A stretch of DNA of 35,157 nucleotides from JBBUEO01 sp038056915 (GTDB lineage Bacteria; Patescibacteriota; UBA1384; UBA12157; JAENIV01). Below are positions 6,727 through 13,536 of this stretch, piece after piece (within the stretch, counting starts at the first letter, position 1; each line of letters begins with the position of its first letter). The DNA lies in NCBI GenBank assembly GCA_038056915.1, contig JBBUEO010000003.1, positions 1 to 35,157 of the forward strand. Reading direction: 5' to 3'. The translations under genes and the position numbers were made by a program. Below the pieces are notes generated by a model that was not told the origin of the DNA, did not search any database, and was given only the letters and a program-made list of their open reading frames with translations.

Positions 6727-8184
6727 TTAGGATTTTATCTTAATTATTTCTCTTATCATTTCTTTATTTATCCCTCCCACCAGCCATAAACTTACAAAAT
6801 AGACAATTATCCCCAAAGGCACTAAAAACCATAAACTTAAAAATTCTAACAATTTCAAGCTTAACCCTAAAATTATACTGGCAAAGAGAACTTTCCACAA
6901 GATCCCGAAGTTAATTTTAAGACTGACATATCGCCTCATTACCTGGCTATAGAGAAAAATCACCAAAATTTCCGTCAAAACCGTTGTCAAAGCCGCTCCG
7001 ATATAGGAAATTTTGGGAATCAATAACAGATTTAAAATCACATTAAACAAAACTAAAAAAAGATTTGGCCAAATAAGTTTTGTCTGTTTACCAAGGGCAA
7101 TTACTAAATATCCAAAAAGATGCGACAAAAATGAAATCCCCACCGCGATAATTAAAATTTGTAAAGATAGCGCCGAAGTCGCCTGCATTCCCCAAACCGG
7201 GGAAATTGTCTGGGCGCTTAAAAACTCATCGCCAGCCACCAGCTGGATGATGCGATTTGCCGTCATAATTACCCCTACCACTATTGGCAAAGCCATCATC
7301 AATAAAAAATCAAAGGACTTCTGATAAGCATTGCCCAGCCGTTCATCTTTAGCATAAATATAACCGGTGACAATCGGGAAAACATTACCCATAAAAATCG
7401 CTGGGAAAAGAACCAATATTTCCACAATTTTGTAAGGCGGTCCGTAGATGCCAACATCGGTTGGAGATCGAAGTAAAGAAAGCATCACCGTATCAATTTT
7501 AAAATAAATAAGCCCTAAAATGGTGACGATGGCAATCGGTAAACACTCCCGGAAAATCTCCCGCCAGTAGGAAAAATCAAAAGCCAGCCGAAATTTCAAG
7601 TAAATTCGCCCTAGCATTGCGCTCGCCAAAAAATTAAAAAGATTGCCTAAAAAATAGGCCCAGAGGATCTGATTAAGACTGGTGCCAATATGAATTTGCC
7701 AAAAAACAATCCCTAAAATGACCAACCGTCCCCAAACATCAGTCAAAGCGGCCTTGTCCATCCGCAGTTTGTTTTGAAAAATCCCCACATAAGTGCCGTT
7801 TAGGGTCATCCAGAAACTGGCGGCAGCAATAATCCCAATGCCCAAACGAATATCATGATATTGAGGCACTAAAAGACCAACTAAAAAAGCAATCGCAAAA
7901 AAAGCCAACGCTACAAATGCCCGAAAAGTGAGGACATTGTTGGCGATTTTTTCTAAAGGCGCCGCCGGTTTGGAAATTTCTCTGACTAAAAACCAAAAAA
8001 AGCCAAAATCAGCCAAAACCGCAAAAAACTGGGTGAAAGCAAAAATGGTGGTGTATTGACCGTAGCCGGCAACCCCCAAATAACGGGTTAAGGCGGCGAT
8101 TAAAACCAAAGAGATCAAGGTCGTTAAGACCTTGCCGATAATTTGAACGATAGTATTTAAAGCAACTTTTCTGGTAAAGCTCAT
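6727..8184 (-). CDS. Wzx-type polysaccharide flippase (MOP superfamily)
   Basis: This 485-aa protein is strongly hydrophobic throughout, with about 12-14 predicted membrane helices. It starts with the amphipathic TRKVALNTIVQIIGK and RYLGVAGYGQYTTIFAF pattern typical of polysaccharide biosynthesis exporters of the MATE/MOP group. The family flips lipid-linked oligosaccharide across the cytoplasmic membrane, which fits the GT4 genes downstream on the same strand. It is the first gene of the 8184-2921 glycan cluster. A second flippase of the same class is at 33652-35127, so two separate glycans, or two steps, may be served. Confidence 0.9.
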   Translation of the reverse strand: MSFTRKVALNTIVQIIGKVLTTLISLVLIAALTRYLGVAGYGQYTTIFAFTQFFAVLADFGFFWFLVREISKPAAPLEKIANNVLTFRAFVALAFFAIAFLVGLLVPQYHDIRLGIGIIAAASFWMTLNGTYVGIFQNKLRMDKAALTDVWGRLVILGIVFWQIHIGTSLNQILWAYFLGNLFNFLASAMLGRIYLKFRLAFDFSYWREIFRECLPIAIVTILGLIYFKIDTVMLSLLRSPTDVGIYGPPYKIVEILVLFPAIFMGNVFPIVTGYIYAKDERLGNAYQKSFDFLLMMALPIVVGVIMTANRIIQLVAGDEFLSAQTISPVWGMQATSALSLQILIIAVGISFLSHLFGYLVIALGKQTKLIWPNLFLVLFNVILNLLLIPKISYIGAALTTVLTEILVIFLYSQVMRRYVSLKINFGILWKVLFASIILGLSLKLLEFLSLWFLVPLGIIVYFVSLWLVGGINKEMIREIIKIKS

Positions 8185-8318
8185 AACTTTTTGAGTTTAG
8201 CAGATTTTAAGGAGAAAGACAAGAGAACAAATAGATAATCGGATGATTGGATAATTAGATAAATGGAGATGACCGGTATCCCCAACAATCCAATCATCAA
8301 TTCATCTAATAACAAAAA

Positions 8319-8432
8319 GGACCCCGCNNNNNNNNNNNNNNNNNNNNNNNNNNNNNNNNNNNNNNNNNNNNNNNNNNNNNNNNNNNNNNNNNNNNNNNNN
8401 NNNNNNNNNNNNNNNNNNNNNNNNNNNGGCAT
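8319..8432 (-). other. Small gene hidden in the N gap (start and terminator arm visible)
   Basis: On the minus strand a promoter and folded leader end at GGAG, 8 nt before an ATG at 8432. Five bases later the sequence enters 100 N (8328-8427). On the far side, GCGGGGTCC followed by TTTTTGTT is the right arm and T-run of an intrinsic terminator whose left arm is missing. A short gene therefore seems to lie in the gap. Unlike the other two 100-N gaps, the flanks are not duplicated, so real sequence is missing. Bases 8185-8318 are AT-rich, with a GATGATTGGAT/ATCCAATCATC inverted repeat and no gene. Confidence 0.55.
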
Positions 8433-8445
8433 TCTTGAACACTCC

Positions 8446-8556
8446 CTTATGGATAAGATACCGTATAAGACCAGCGCTTTGACTAAAGGACCAATTGCCC
8501 TTTAGCCAAAGACTAATCTCAAAATAATTATCAAATTATTTTACCCTATCCATAAG
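8446..8556 (-). promoter_or_regulatory. Folded leader with a long-range inverted repeat
   Basis: CTTTGACTAAAGG (8477-8489) faces CCTTTAGCCAAAG (8499-8511). The single plus-strand A-C mismatch becomes G-U on the minus strand, which favours a minus-strand RNA hairpin. CTTATGGATA (8446-8455) is repeated inverted at 8547-8556: one copy near the ribosome-binding site, the other between the -35 and -10. This could be an operator pair or an RNA switch. Confidence 0.55.
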
Positions 8557-8566
8557 AAAAAGTCAA
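8538..8566 (-). promoter_or_regulatory. Promoter of the gap-hidden small gene
   Basis: On the minus strand TTGACT (8566-8561) and TAAAAT (8543-8538) are separated by 17 bp. It begins immediately after the 3' CCA of tRNA-Arg. Confidence 0.7.
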
Positions 8567-8642
8567 TGGTGCCCTCGAGCCGATTCGAACGGCTAACCGC
8601 CAGATCCGCAATCTGGTGTTCTATCCATTGAACTACGAGGGC
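8567..8642 (-). tRNA. tRNA-Arg(GCG)
   Basis: A complete cloverleaf is visible: acceptor GCCCTCG/CGAGGGC, D-stem GTTC/GAAC, anticodon stem CCAGA/TCTGG with loop TTGCGGA (anticodon GCG, Arg CGC/CGU), T-arm AGCCG-TTCGAAT-CGGCT, discriminator A and an encoded CCA (8569-8567). Most bacteria read these codons with an ACG anticodon modified to inosine, so GCG is unusual. Confidence 0.93.
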
Positions 8643-8643
8643 A

Positions 8644-8762
8644 CACTGGGATATTCCCTGCCCGAAACCCCGATTTACCGGGGTATTGTGGCAGGTCTGC
8701 CTAAATGCCTAGAAGGCTTTTGGCAGATATCCATTGAACTACGAGGGCAGGATATTTCCATT
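8644..8762. repeat. Folded element carrying a copy of the tRNA-Arg 5' end
   Basis: Bases 8728-8749 are a perfect 22-bp copy of 8622-8643, the first part of tRNA-Arg. The segment also folds strongly: CCTGCCC/GGGCAGG closes it. Inside are ACCCCG-ATTTAC-CGGGGT and a TCTGCC/GGCAGA stem containing GCCT/AGGC. The result resembles a cloverleaf without normal tRNA loops. It may be a tRNA-derived repeat or remnant. Confidence 0.6.
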
Positions 8763-8945
8763 TTACCCCATATTTTAAGACAAAACAAGTAGAAAATCCG
8801 AAGCACGAAGCACTAAATTCGAAATCACCGCAAATACGGGATCCCGCTGAGGCAGGACAATTTCTAAATTTTAAATTCCAAAGTTTATGATTTATAATTT
8901 GTGATTTGTTTAGAATTTCTGATTTAGGATTTAGAATTTGAAATT
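8763..8945. other. Intergenic sequence without a gene
   Basis: This stretch is AT-rich, with short degenerate repeats of the type GATTTAGGATTTAGAATTTG. Similar filler occurs at 18300-18440. I see no gene or clear regulatory site. Confidence 0.5.
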
Positions 8946-9911
8946 TTATGGATAGAACTTTCTCATAAATTCATCCCGGGGCATAAATTTATAATTAGAC
9001 GCATAACTTTCAATCCGCTCGCGGTTTTCTTTATCAAAAAAATAATATGTCGGATACTCGCCAATTAACGGTACTTGAATGACTTTTTGATACCATTTTC
9101 TTAACGTTTCCTCATTAGACAAAATCGCCTCAAAATAAAAGGAATAATCATAGCCGGCTTTATTTGACCCCCGGACCGCATAATCGGCGTCATCGGCGAT
9201 TTTCTCGATTTGGTAATCGCCGCTCGACGCTCTTTCAGCAAATTCTAAAAAATTCAAGGGCTGACCATCGGCGAGCAACCGGACATTATTGTCCAAATCA
9301 TAAACCTGCCAGCGACTATCATCAAAAACCTCCAACATTGTATGGCCGGTGTCATAAGAATTCCATTCTTCCAAGGTCAAAGTTGTCACAATCCGGGCTT
9401 TAATGTTGAGATTTTTTAAGACAAATAAAGCGACATCGCCACAATTAATGCTTAACTTTTCGGTTTTGGCTTTTTCTAAAAGTTCTTGGGAAGTTTTTCC
9501 CTTATCCGCCAGCCCATGCGAGGCGATCCAGGAAATTGCTGACATTAGGCCGGGAATATTATCCTTATAAACAATTCTCTGCTGATTGCTATTGGGCGGA
9601 TCCAAAAAACGATACAAACCCTCTTTGTCCAGATTGTAATTTTGGCCATAAACTCGATAAGACCCAGGCGAGATGATCAGCTCATCAGGCAAAGGTTCTC
9701 CTTGATTACCTTCGGATGAAATAATTTCCTGAATCTCTGTCCCTCGAAAATAATAAGCGATTGGCCGGTCAATTGACGGCCGCCGACTGGCACTTGGCTT
9801 TTGAATTTTGTATTGATAAACCCTTAAGCCGCCAAATCCCAAAATCAAAATCCCTAATATAACAAGTATTACTGCTTGAAATCGGCTAAATTTTGCATGT
9901 TTCGTTTGCAT
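8946..9911 (-). CDS. Membrane-anchored transglutaminase-like (cysteine) protein
   Basis: With the start at 9911 this is a 321-aa protein with a short basic N-terminus, one membrane segment (about 12-28) and an outside domain. The likely catalytic triad is C157 (INCGDVALF), H190 (DTGHTMLEV) and D205 (WQVYDLDNN), the order and spacing of transglutaminase-like proteases. The family cleaves or cross-links peptides at the cell surface; the substrate is unknown. A longer reading to 10070 would overlap the divergent methyltransferase and lacks conserved content, so I choose M at 9911, which begins just before the membrane segment. A -10 box (TATACT, 9926-9921) lies 9 nt before this ATG, consistent with a leaderless mRNA. 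Confidence 0.85.
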   Translation of the reverse strand: MQTKHAKFSRFQAVILVILGILILGFGGLRVYQYKIQKPSASRRPSIDRPIAYYFRGTEIQEIISSEGNQGEPLPDELIISPGSYRVYGQNYNLDKEGLYRFLDPPNSNQQRIVYKDNIPGLMSAISWIASHGLADKGKTSQELLEKAKTEKLSINCGDVALFVLKNLNIKARIVTTLTLEEWNSYDTGHTMLEVFDDSRWQVYDLDNNVRLLADGQPLNFLEFAERASSGDYQIEKIADDADYAVRGSNKAGYDYSFYFEAILSNEETLRKWYQKVIQVPLIGEYPTYYFFDKENRERIESYASNYKFMPRDEFMRKFYP

Positions 9912-9920
9912 TTGATTTTT

Positions 9921-9930
9921 AGTATATAGT
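9921..9930. promoter_or_regulatory. Overlapping divergent -10 boxes
   Basis: TATAGT (9925-9930, plus) and TATACT (9926-9921, minus) overlap between two genes whose start codons are only 30 bp apart. Each lies 9-11 nt from its ATG, so both mRNAs would have almost no leader. No good -35 boxes are seen. Confidence 0.5.
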
Positions 9931-9941
9931 AATCTCAATTT

Positions 9942-10754
9942 ATGACCAAATTTGTCCCCCAACAATACTGGCAAAAAATTCACGGGAAGTATCCGGGGCT
10001 TCAAGCTGTCGGCTATGTTGATTTGGGCGAACCTTTTAATTTTTGGATGTATCGAGTAAGGGCCAGACACTTTGAAAAAATTATCAAAAAATTTGCGCCA
10101 AAAAAAAATCTTAAAATTCTTGATCTTGGTTCAGGTACCGGTTTCTACGCTTTACTTTTTTTAGCCAATGGTTATCAAAATATCACAGGTTCCGACTTTT
10201 CCTCCCAGGCAATTGCCAAGCTGAAAAAAATCAAAGGGCTAAAAGTTAAAAAAATTGATCTTGGCCTGCGGCAAAAAGCTTTCCCAAAATATCATCTCAT
10301 TACTTGTTTCGATGTCCTCTATCACCTGGTTGACGACCGGCGCTATCATCAAGCCTTTGAAAATGTTGGCCGGATGCTCTGCGATAATGGCTATTTTCTT
10401 TTTTCAGAAAATCCCCTGCCTTATGGTGAGTTTCGCTCCCGCCATCAAGTCCTTCGAAACCAAAAAACAATCTATATGCTTCTTGAAAAAAATCAGCTTC
10501 AAGTCGTTTCGCGCCAACCGGTCTTTTTTCTGATGAATACGCCGGTTTTAAGTCGTAACCCCTTACTAAAAGCCTATTGGTTTTGGTTGCTTCTCATTTT
10601 AAGCCGTTTGCCTCAATTGGGAAAAATCTTAGGCCCGCTTCTTTATCCGCTTGAGCTGGCATTGGGACGGCTTTTTTCCAAAGGGCCGTCAACGGAGATT
10701 ATCGTGGCTCAAAAATTACCTTCGGATTTTATCCCAAAGCCACCAAAATTCTAA
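9942..10754 (+). CDS. Class I SAM-dependent methyltransferase
   Basis: This 270-aa protein has the SAM-binding glycine motif LDLGSGTG (60-67), an acidic residue at the end of the next strand (GSDFSSQAI) and motif IV-like TCFDVLYHL, all typical of class I methyltransferases. The C-terminal part (about 190-240) is hydrophobic and may touch the membrane, suggesting a lipid or glycan-lipid substrate; this is inferred. It is transcribed divergently from the transglutaminase-like gene. It ends tail-to-tail with the deacetylase-like gene, the two coding regions overlapping by 39 bp. Confidence 0.88.
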   Translation: MTKFVPQQYWQKIHGKYPGLQAVGYVDLGEPFNFWMYRVRARHFEKIIKKFAPKKNLKILDLGSGTGFYALLFLANGYQNITGSDFSSQAIAKLKKIKGLKVKKIDLGLRQKAFPKYHLITCFDVLYHLVDDRRYHQAFENVGRMLCDNGYFLFSENPLPYGEFRSRHQVLRNQKTIYMLLEKNQLQVVSRQPVFFLMNTPVLSRNPLLKAYWFWLLLILSRLPQLGKILGPLLYPLELALGRLFSKGPSTEIIVAQKLPSDFIPKPPKF

Positions 10755-11755
10755 TTTTAAAAGTTCTCTTGACTTTATTGGCTTGCCAGCGCCGGCAGTT
10801 AAAAGATACTCCAAGAGTTCGGAAGCGGTCACATACCAGCCGTTTTGTCCGGCAAGATAAGCTAAATTTTTCTGGAAAAGTCCATCAAGACGATTTTTCT
10901 TAACAAAACCGCTAGCAAAGTGGGTGTAAATAATCGCCGCCCCGCCTTCTTTTTTTAACCGATCGATATTTGAGGGCGCAAGCAGCCGGTTAAATTTGGC
11001 TAAATTGCCAGCGTCGGATGAGGAAAACCAATAATTACTAAAACGGCTTTTCTGGTGATCCAAATAAGGCATATGCGGATCGCGGGCTAAAGTGTTGAGG
11101 GTTTTAAAAGTAAAGTTGCGGGTAAACTTAATGTGTTTTTGATGATAATCGCCCCAAAAATAGGCGGAATCAGGATTATCGCCTGAAAAATAGGAAAAAC
11201 GCCAAAAGGGCTTTAAAATCGAAAAGCGTTTGACGCCCCAATAGATATTGTCGCGGTTTTGAGCGTGATTAACTTGGATTTTCGGATATGAGCCAATATA
11301 GCGGCGAAAAATCTCCAAACCATCGAGAATATCTTGACGAGTCAGTCTGCCTGAACTGACATTATGCAGAGCAATTTCAAAACCTTGCCGTTTGAGTTTG
11401 CCGATAAACTGCCGGTAGCGGTAGTTTTCGAGCGAGGCGCCTTTGAATTTATCTTTTGGCGGTAAAGCCCAAACAGTTTTGGTAGTCCGAAAACCGAGTT
11501 TGCTTAAAAACTCATAGACCGGACGAATATTTTCGATTCCGGCAAAGTCAGTATCGTCAATAATTGTGAAAGCAAATTTTTTGTTTTNNNNNNNNNNNNN
11601 NNNNNNNNNNNNNNNNNNNNNNNNNNNNNNNNNNNNNNNNNNNNNNNNNNNNNNNNNNNNNNNNNNNNNNNNNNNNNNNNNNNNNNNTCGATTCCGGCAA
11701 AGTCAGTATCGTCAATAATTGTGAAAGCAAATTTTTTGTTTTTGGGGAAAAGCAT
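10716..11755 (-). CDS. Polysaccharide deacetylase-like protein (CE4/NodB-like), split by a false gap
   Basis: The coding region is interrupted by 100 N (11588-11687) with identical 55-bp flanks. Joining 11755-11743 to 11587-10716 gives 885 nt in a single frame, a 294-aa protein. It shows FTIIDDTDF (11-19), with an Asp pair in the position of the TFDDG motif of CE4 deacetylases, then H79 in IALHN, and a late THFASGF segment. These support a polysaccharide-deacetylase-like fold, though the classical HxxxH motif is not clean, so the enzyme class is tentative. It may modify a surface sugar polymer. The ATG at 11755 has no clear Shine-Dalgarno. The gene begins 65 bp after the terminator of the putative structured RNA. 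Confidence 0.7.
11533..11742. other. Scaffold gap with duplicated 55-bp ends
   Basis: Bases 11533-11587 equal 11688-11742, with 100 N between. Removing the N run and one copy restores a continuous deacetylase-like frame. This is the same artefact as at 5098-5307. Confidence 0.95.
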
Positions 11756-11819
11756 GGCAGTCTTAAGATAGCAAAGGATTATGGAAAATGTCAAAAAAAT
11801 TAACTTTTTAAATTGAGGA

Positions 11820-11841
11820 GGCCCCGCCTTTCGGCGGGGCC
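11820..11841 (-). terminator. GC hairpin terminating the structured RNA region
   Basis: GGCCCCGCC pairs perfectly with GGCGGGGCC around a 4-nt loop. On the minus strand TCCTCAATTT follows, so the T-tract is weak. It separates the RNA region from the deacetylase-like gene. Confidence 0.7.
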
Positions 11842-12460
11842 CGATAGATAAACAGACGTGGAAGGGTATCTGCAGATCGGGTCGGCCTAGGTGGAATCTT
11901 CCCGAAGGAAGTTTCCCGAGCGCGGCCAACCCAATCTGCGGGGCAAGTGCATGAGGCGTAACCTCCTTCTGGTAACAGTGATCCGATGGTCGGCGTTTCC
12001 CAACGTGCTCGCAGACCTCTGCATCCCCAGAAAATGATGATGTCCCCCACCAGCGCCTGGCGGGGAAACGATCTTCAACCACCGCAGACTCTGATTCCCC
12101 GAAAGATGGGGTTATGATGGCCCCGCCGGGTGGCGGGGTAATCCTGCAGTCTTCCTCAACATCGGTTACGCCTGGGCAAGTGCCTTCGTTAGGCGTAGGC
12201 GAATCCGAGGGACTGCAGGCGCCGCCGGTCGCCTTCTCGCCCTGACTTAGGGCTTGCGCGATCCCGACGGCCGTCCACGACGATCTCCGAGGTCCGACAA
12301 CGGAACATAAGGCCGAGGTCCGCAATCATAAGCAACCCCCCTTCCCGCGGTAGAGTTCTGTACGACGAGAAGGCAGTCGCCTCCTTTGTCAAAGATGCTC
12401 AACAGGCCCGGGATAAACCCGAGTCCGTTGAATGAGAGATATACGAAATCTCCCCTCATT
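11820..12460 (-). ncRNA. Candidate large structured non-coding RNA, about 640 nt
   Basis: This GC-rich region lies between a TTGACA/TATATT promoter and a terminator, with no reading frame that has a normal ribosome-binding site. The 5' end would form AATGAG/CTCATT plus AGAT/ATCT (12431-12460). Other stems are CCTGCAGTC/GACTGCAGG (12143-12151 with 12211-12219) enclosing CCTC/GAGG and TACGCCT/AGGCGTA; CCCCGCC/GGCGGGG (12121-12138); CCCC+CCAG/CTGG+GGGG (12044-12065); GCAG/CTGC (12011-12022); and a 16-bp stem (11872-11887 with 11924-11939). The last has two G-U pairs only if the RNA is minus-strand, where the plus strand would have A-C mismatches. I found no RNase P, tmRNA or SRP signature. A 70-aa leaderless frame (12247-12459) is the main coding alternative. 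Confidence 0.5.
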
Positions 12461-12463
12461 TTC

Positions 12464-12491
12464 AATATAGAATAACTGAAAGCTTTGTCAA
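12464..12491 (-). promoter_or_regulatory. Promoter of the structured RNA region
   Basis: On the minus strand TTGACA (12491-12486) and TATATT (12469-12464) are separated by 16 bp. The predicted start falls at about 12457-12460, at the base of the 5' hairpin. The GCCCCGCC/GGCGGGGC hairpin (12492-12510) abuts the -35 box upstream. Confidence 0.75.
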
Positions 12492-12506
12492 GCCCCGCCA
12501 AAGGCG

Positions 12507-12590
12507 GGGCGCAGACCCCGCATAATAACCCGATGCGAAACACGAATGAATAATTAGAGTGAAGCATTCGAGTTATTTGTGCGGGGTCAA
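12507..12590. repeat. 84-bp repeat, copy 1
   Basis: Identical over 84 bp to 12989-13072. The core has inverted ends GACCCCGCA/TGCGGGGTC and an inner pairing AATAAC-c-CGATGC with GCAT-t-CG-a-GTTATT, so it can form a long imperfect stem. Both copies lie just upstream (minus strand) of a GC hairpin and a TTGACA promoter. Confidence 0.9.
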
Positions 12591-12601
12591 TAAAAATGCG
12601 A

Positions 12602-12636
12602 AGCCCCCACTACCAAAATGCATTGGTGTGGGGGCT
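12602..12636 (-). terminator. Terminator of the 77-aa gene
   Basis: AGCCCCCAC/GTGGGGGCT is extended by ACCA/TGGT and, on the minus strand, is followed by TTCGCATTTTTATTG. It lies 25 bp after the stop codon. Confidence 0.85.
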
Positions 12637-12660
12637 GGATGAGATCGTTGTCTGGTGGGA

Positions 12661-12894
12661 CTAGGGCTTCATTGGCGGTAACAACCGCCTGGCCGCACGG
12701 ACAAGCCCCTTGGGACTCTTACCCCGAAGGGACTTCCAGGCCTGGCCTGGGCCACAAATGCGGTAGCCGGAACCGTCCTTGAGAGGACGGAGAAGGGCCC
12801 GGCGACCCCGCCGGGAAAGCACGATGTCGCCATTGCCATCCAGATTGTGCTGAATGGCCGGGCAATAACGGTCCATCATTCCGATAGCAGTCAC
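12661..12894 (-). CDS. Small basic hypothetical protein (GC-rich cassette)
   Basis: The best reading is a 77-aa protein from GTG at 12894, because GGGAGGG lies 6 nt upstream. In-frame ATGs at 12960 and 12912-12909 are before or inside the promoter and Shine-Dalgarno, and the ATG at 12879 has no ribosome-binding site. The product has a Cys near residue 11, a mixed beta-like middle (GDIVLSRRGRRALL) and a strongly basic C-terminal half (about 15 Arg/Lys). A nucleic-acid-binding role is possible, but no family is recognised. It has its own consensus promoter and terminator and lies between the two 84-bp repeats. Confidence 0.65.
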   Translation of the reverse strand: MTAIGMMDRYCPAIQHNLDGNGDIVLSRRGRRALLRPLKDGSGYRICGPGQAWKSLRGKSPKGLVRAARRLLPPMKP

Positions 12895-12931
12895 GTCAAT
12901 CCCTCCCATCATCAGTTTCAAACAACACCCC

Positions 12932-12960
12932 ATTATACCATATATAAGACCATTTGTCAA
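12932..12960 (-). promoter_or_regulatory. Consensus promoter of the 77-aa gene
   Basis: TTGACA (12960-12955) and TATAAT (12937-12932) on the minus strand are separated by 17 bp, a perfect sigma-70 consensus. The imperfect hairpin GCCCT-t/a-AACC...GGTT-c-AGGGC (12961-12992) lies directly upstream. Confidence 0.9.
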
Positions 12961-12988
12961 GCCCTAAACCAGAGCAAAGCACGGTTCA

Positions 12989-13072
12989 GGGCGCAGACCC
13001 CGCATAATAACCCGATGCGAAACACGAATGAATAATTAGAGTGAAGCATTCGAGTTATTTGTGCGGGGTCAA
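12989..13072. repeat. 84-bp repeat, copy 2
   Basis: Exact copy of 12507-12590 in the same orientation, 482 bp away. See copy 1 for structure. The perfect identity implies recent duplication, conversion or strong constraint. Confidence 0.9.
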
Positions 13073-13085
13073 AGAAAACACGAAA

Positions 13086-13113
13086 GGCCGCCCCGCAAAT
13101 GCAAGGAGCGGCC
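13086..13113 (-). terminator. Terminator of the winged-helix-like gene
   Basis: GGCCGCTCC/GGGGCGGCC (minus strand, one G-U) is followed by TTTCGTGTTTTCTTT. It lies about 70 bp after the stop of the 92-aa gene. Confidence 0.75.
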
Positions 13114-13182
13114 GGTTTGGGTCTTTCCCCCGTAAACGATAGCCATGGTCGTGAAACTTGCCAGACCTGGGGGGATCGAAAT

Positions 13183-13461
13183 CTACCGGACTCTCTTGGC
13201 CATATTATGGCCAAGCTCGGTGACATGAAGACGACCGCCCATATCCTCAACAAAGCCACAGTCTACAAACGTCTTTATCCACCCGTCGATAGGTTGACGC
13301 AGTTCTTCGATTCTCTTTTCCCTCGCCAAGGTTTGTATCACCTCCGGGGTGAAACAATCCATCTCCAGCATCAACTCGCCAATCGGCACGCCGTCTTTGC
13401 GATCCAGATCCGAGATCTTCCTGAGGAAGCTCCACTGCTGTTGGGATATATGTGATCCCAT
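13183..13461 (-). CDS. Small winged-helix-like protein
   Basis: The start is ATG 13461, preceded by GAAGGGGGA with good spacing; an upstream ATG at 13521 has no such signal. The 92-aa product is mostly helical and ends in GWIKTFVDCGFVEDMGGRLHVTELG, which resembles the recognition helix and wing of small winged-helix regulators (helix, short hairpin, 'L-x-V-T-x-x-G'). DNA binding is therefore likely but not certain. It is a single-gene unit with a terminator, downstream of the NUDIX gene on the same strand, and GC-richer than the neighbours. Confidence 0.65.
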   Translation of the reverse strand: MGSHISQQQWSFLRKISDLDRKDGVPIGELMLEMDCFTPEVIQTLAREKRIEELRQPIDGWIKTFVDCGFVEDMGGRLHVTELGHNMAKRVR

Positions 13462-13536
13462 AAGGATTCCCCCTTCAATAGATAGCATCTGAGAGCTAAA
13501 TTCATTAAATAATAATGCCAATAAAAAAACAACCCC

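Noticed and set aside
8181..8432. Open frame spanning the 100-N gap after the flippase gene
   Set aside because: Most of it is N. Only the ATG at 8432 is credible as a gene start; the rest is non-coding AT-rich sequence.
11504..12325. Long minus-strand open frame running through the gap and the GC-rich region
   Set aside because: It reads through a terminator hairpin and the N run, has no ribosome-binding site, and its tail is the deacetylase start plus a duplicated end. High GC makes stops rare by chance.
11820..12460. RNase P RNA, tmRNA or SRP RNA as the identity of the GC-rich region
   Set aside because: None of the conserved blocks I know for these RNAs (for example GAGGAAAGTC, a tRNA-like end with TTCGA, or GGAAGGAGCAGCC) is present on either strand.
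12989..13072. CRISPR array formed by the 84-bp repeats
   Set aside because: Only two copies, 482 bp apart with a gene between them, and no cas genes.
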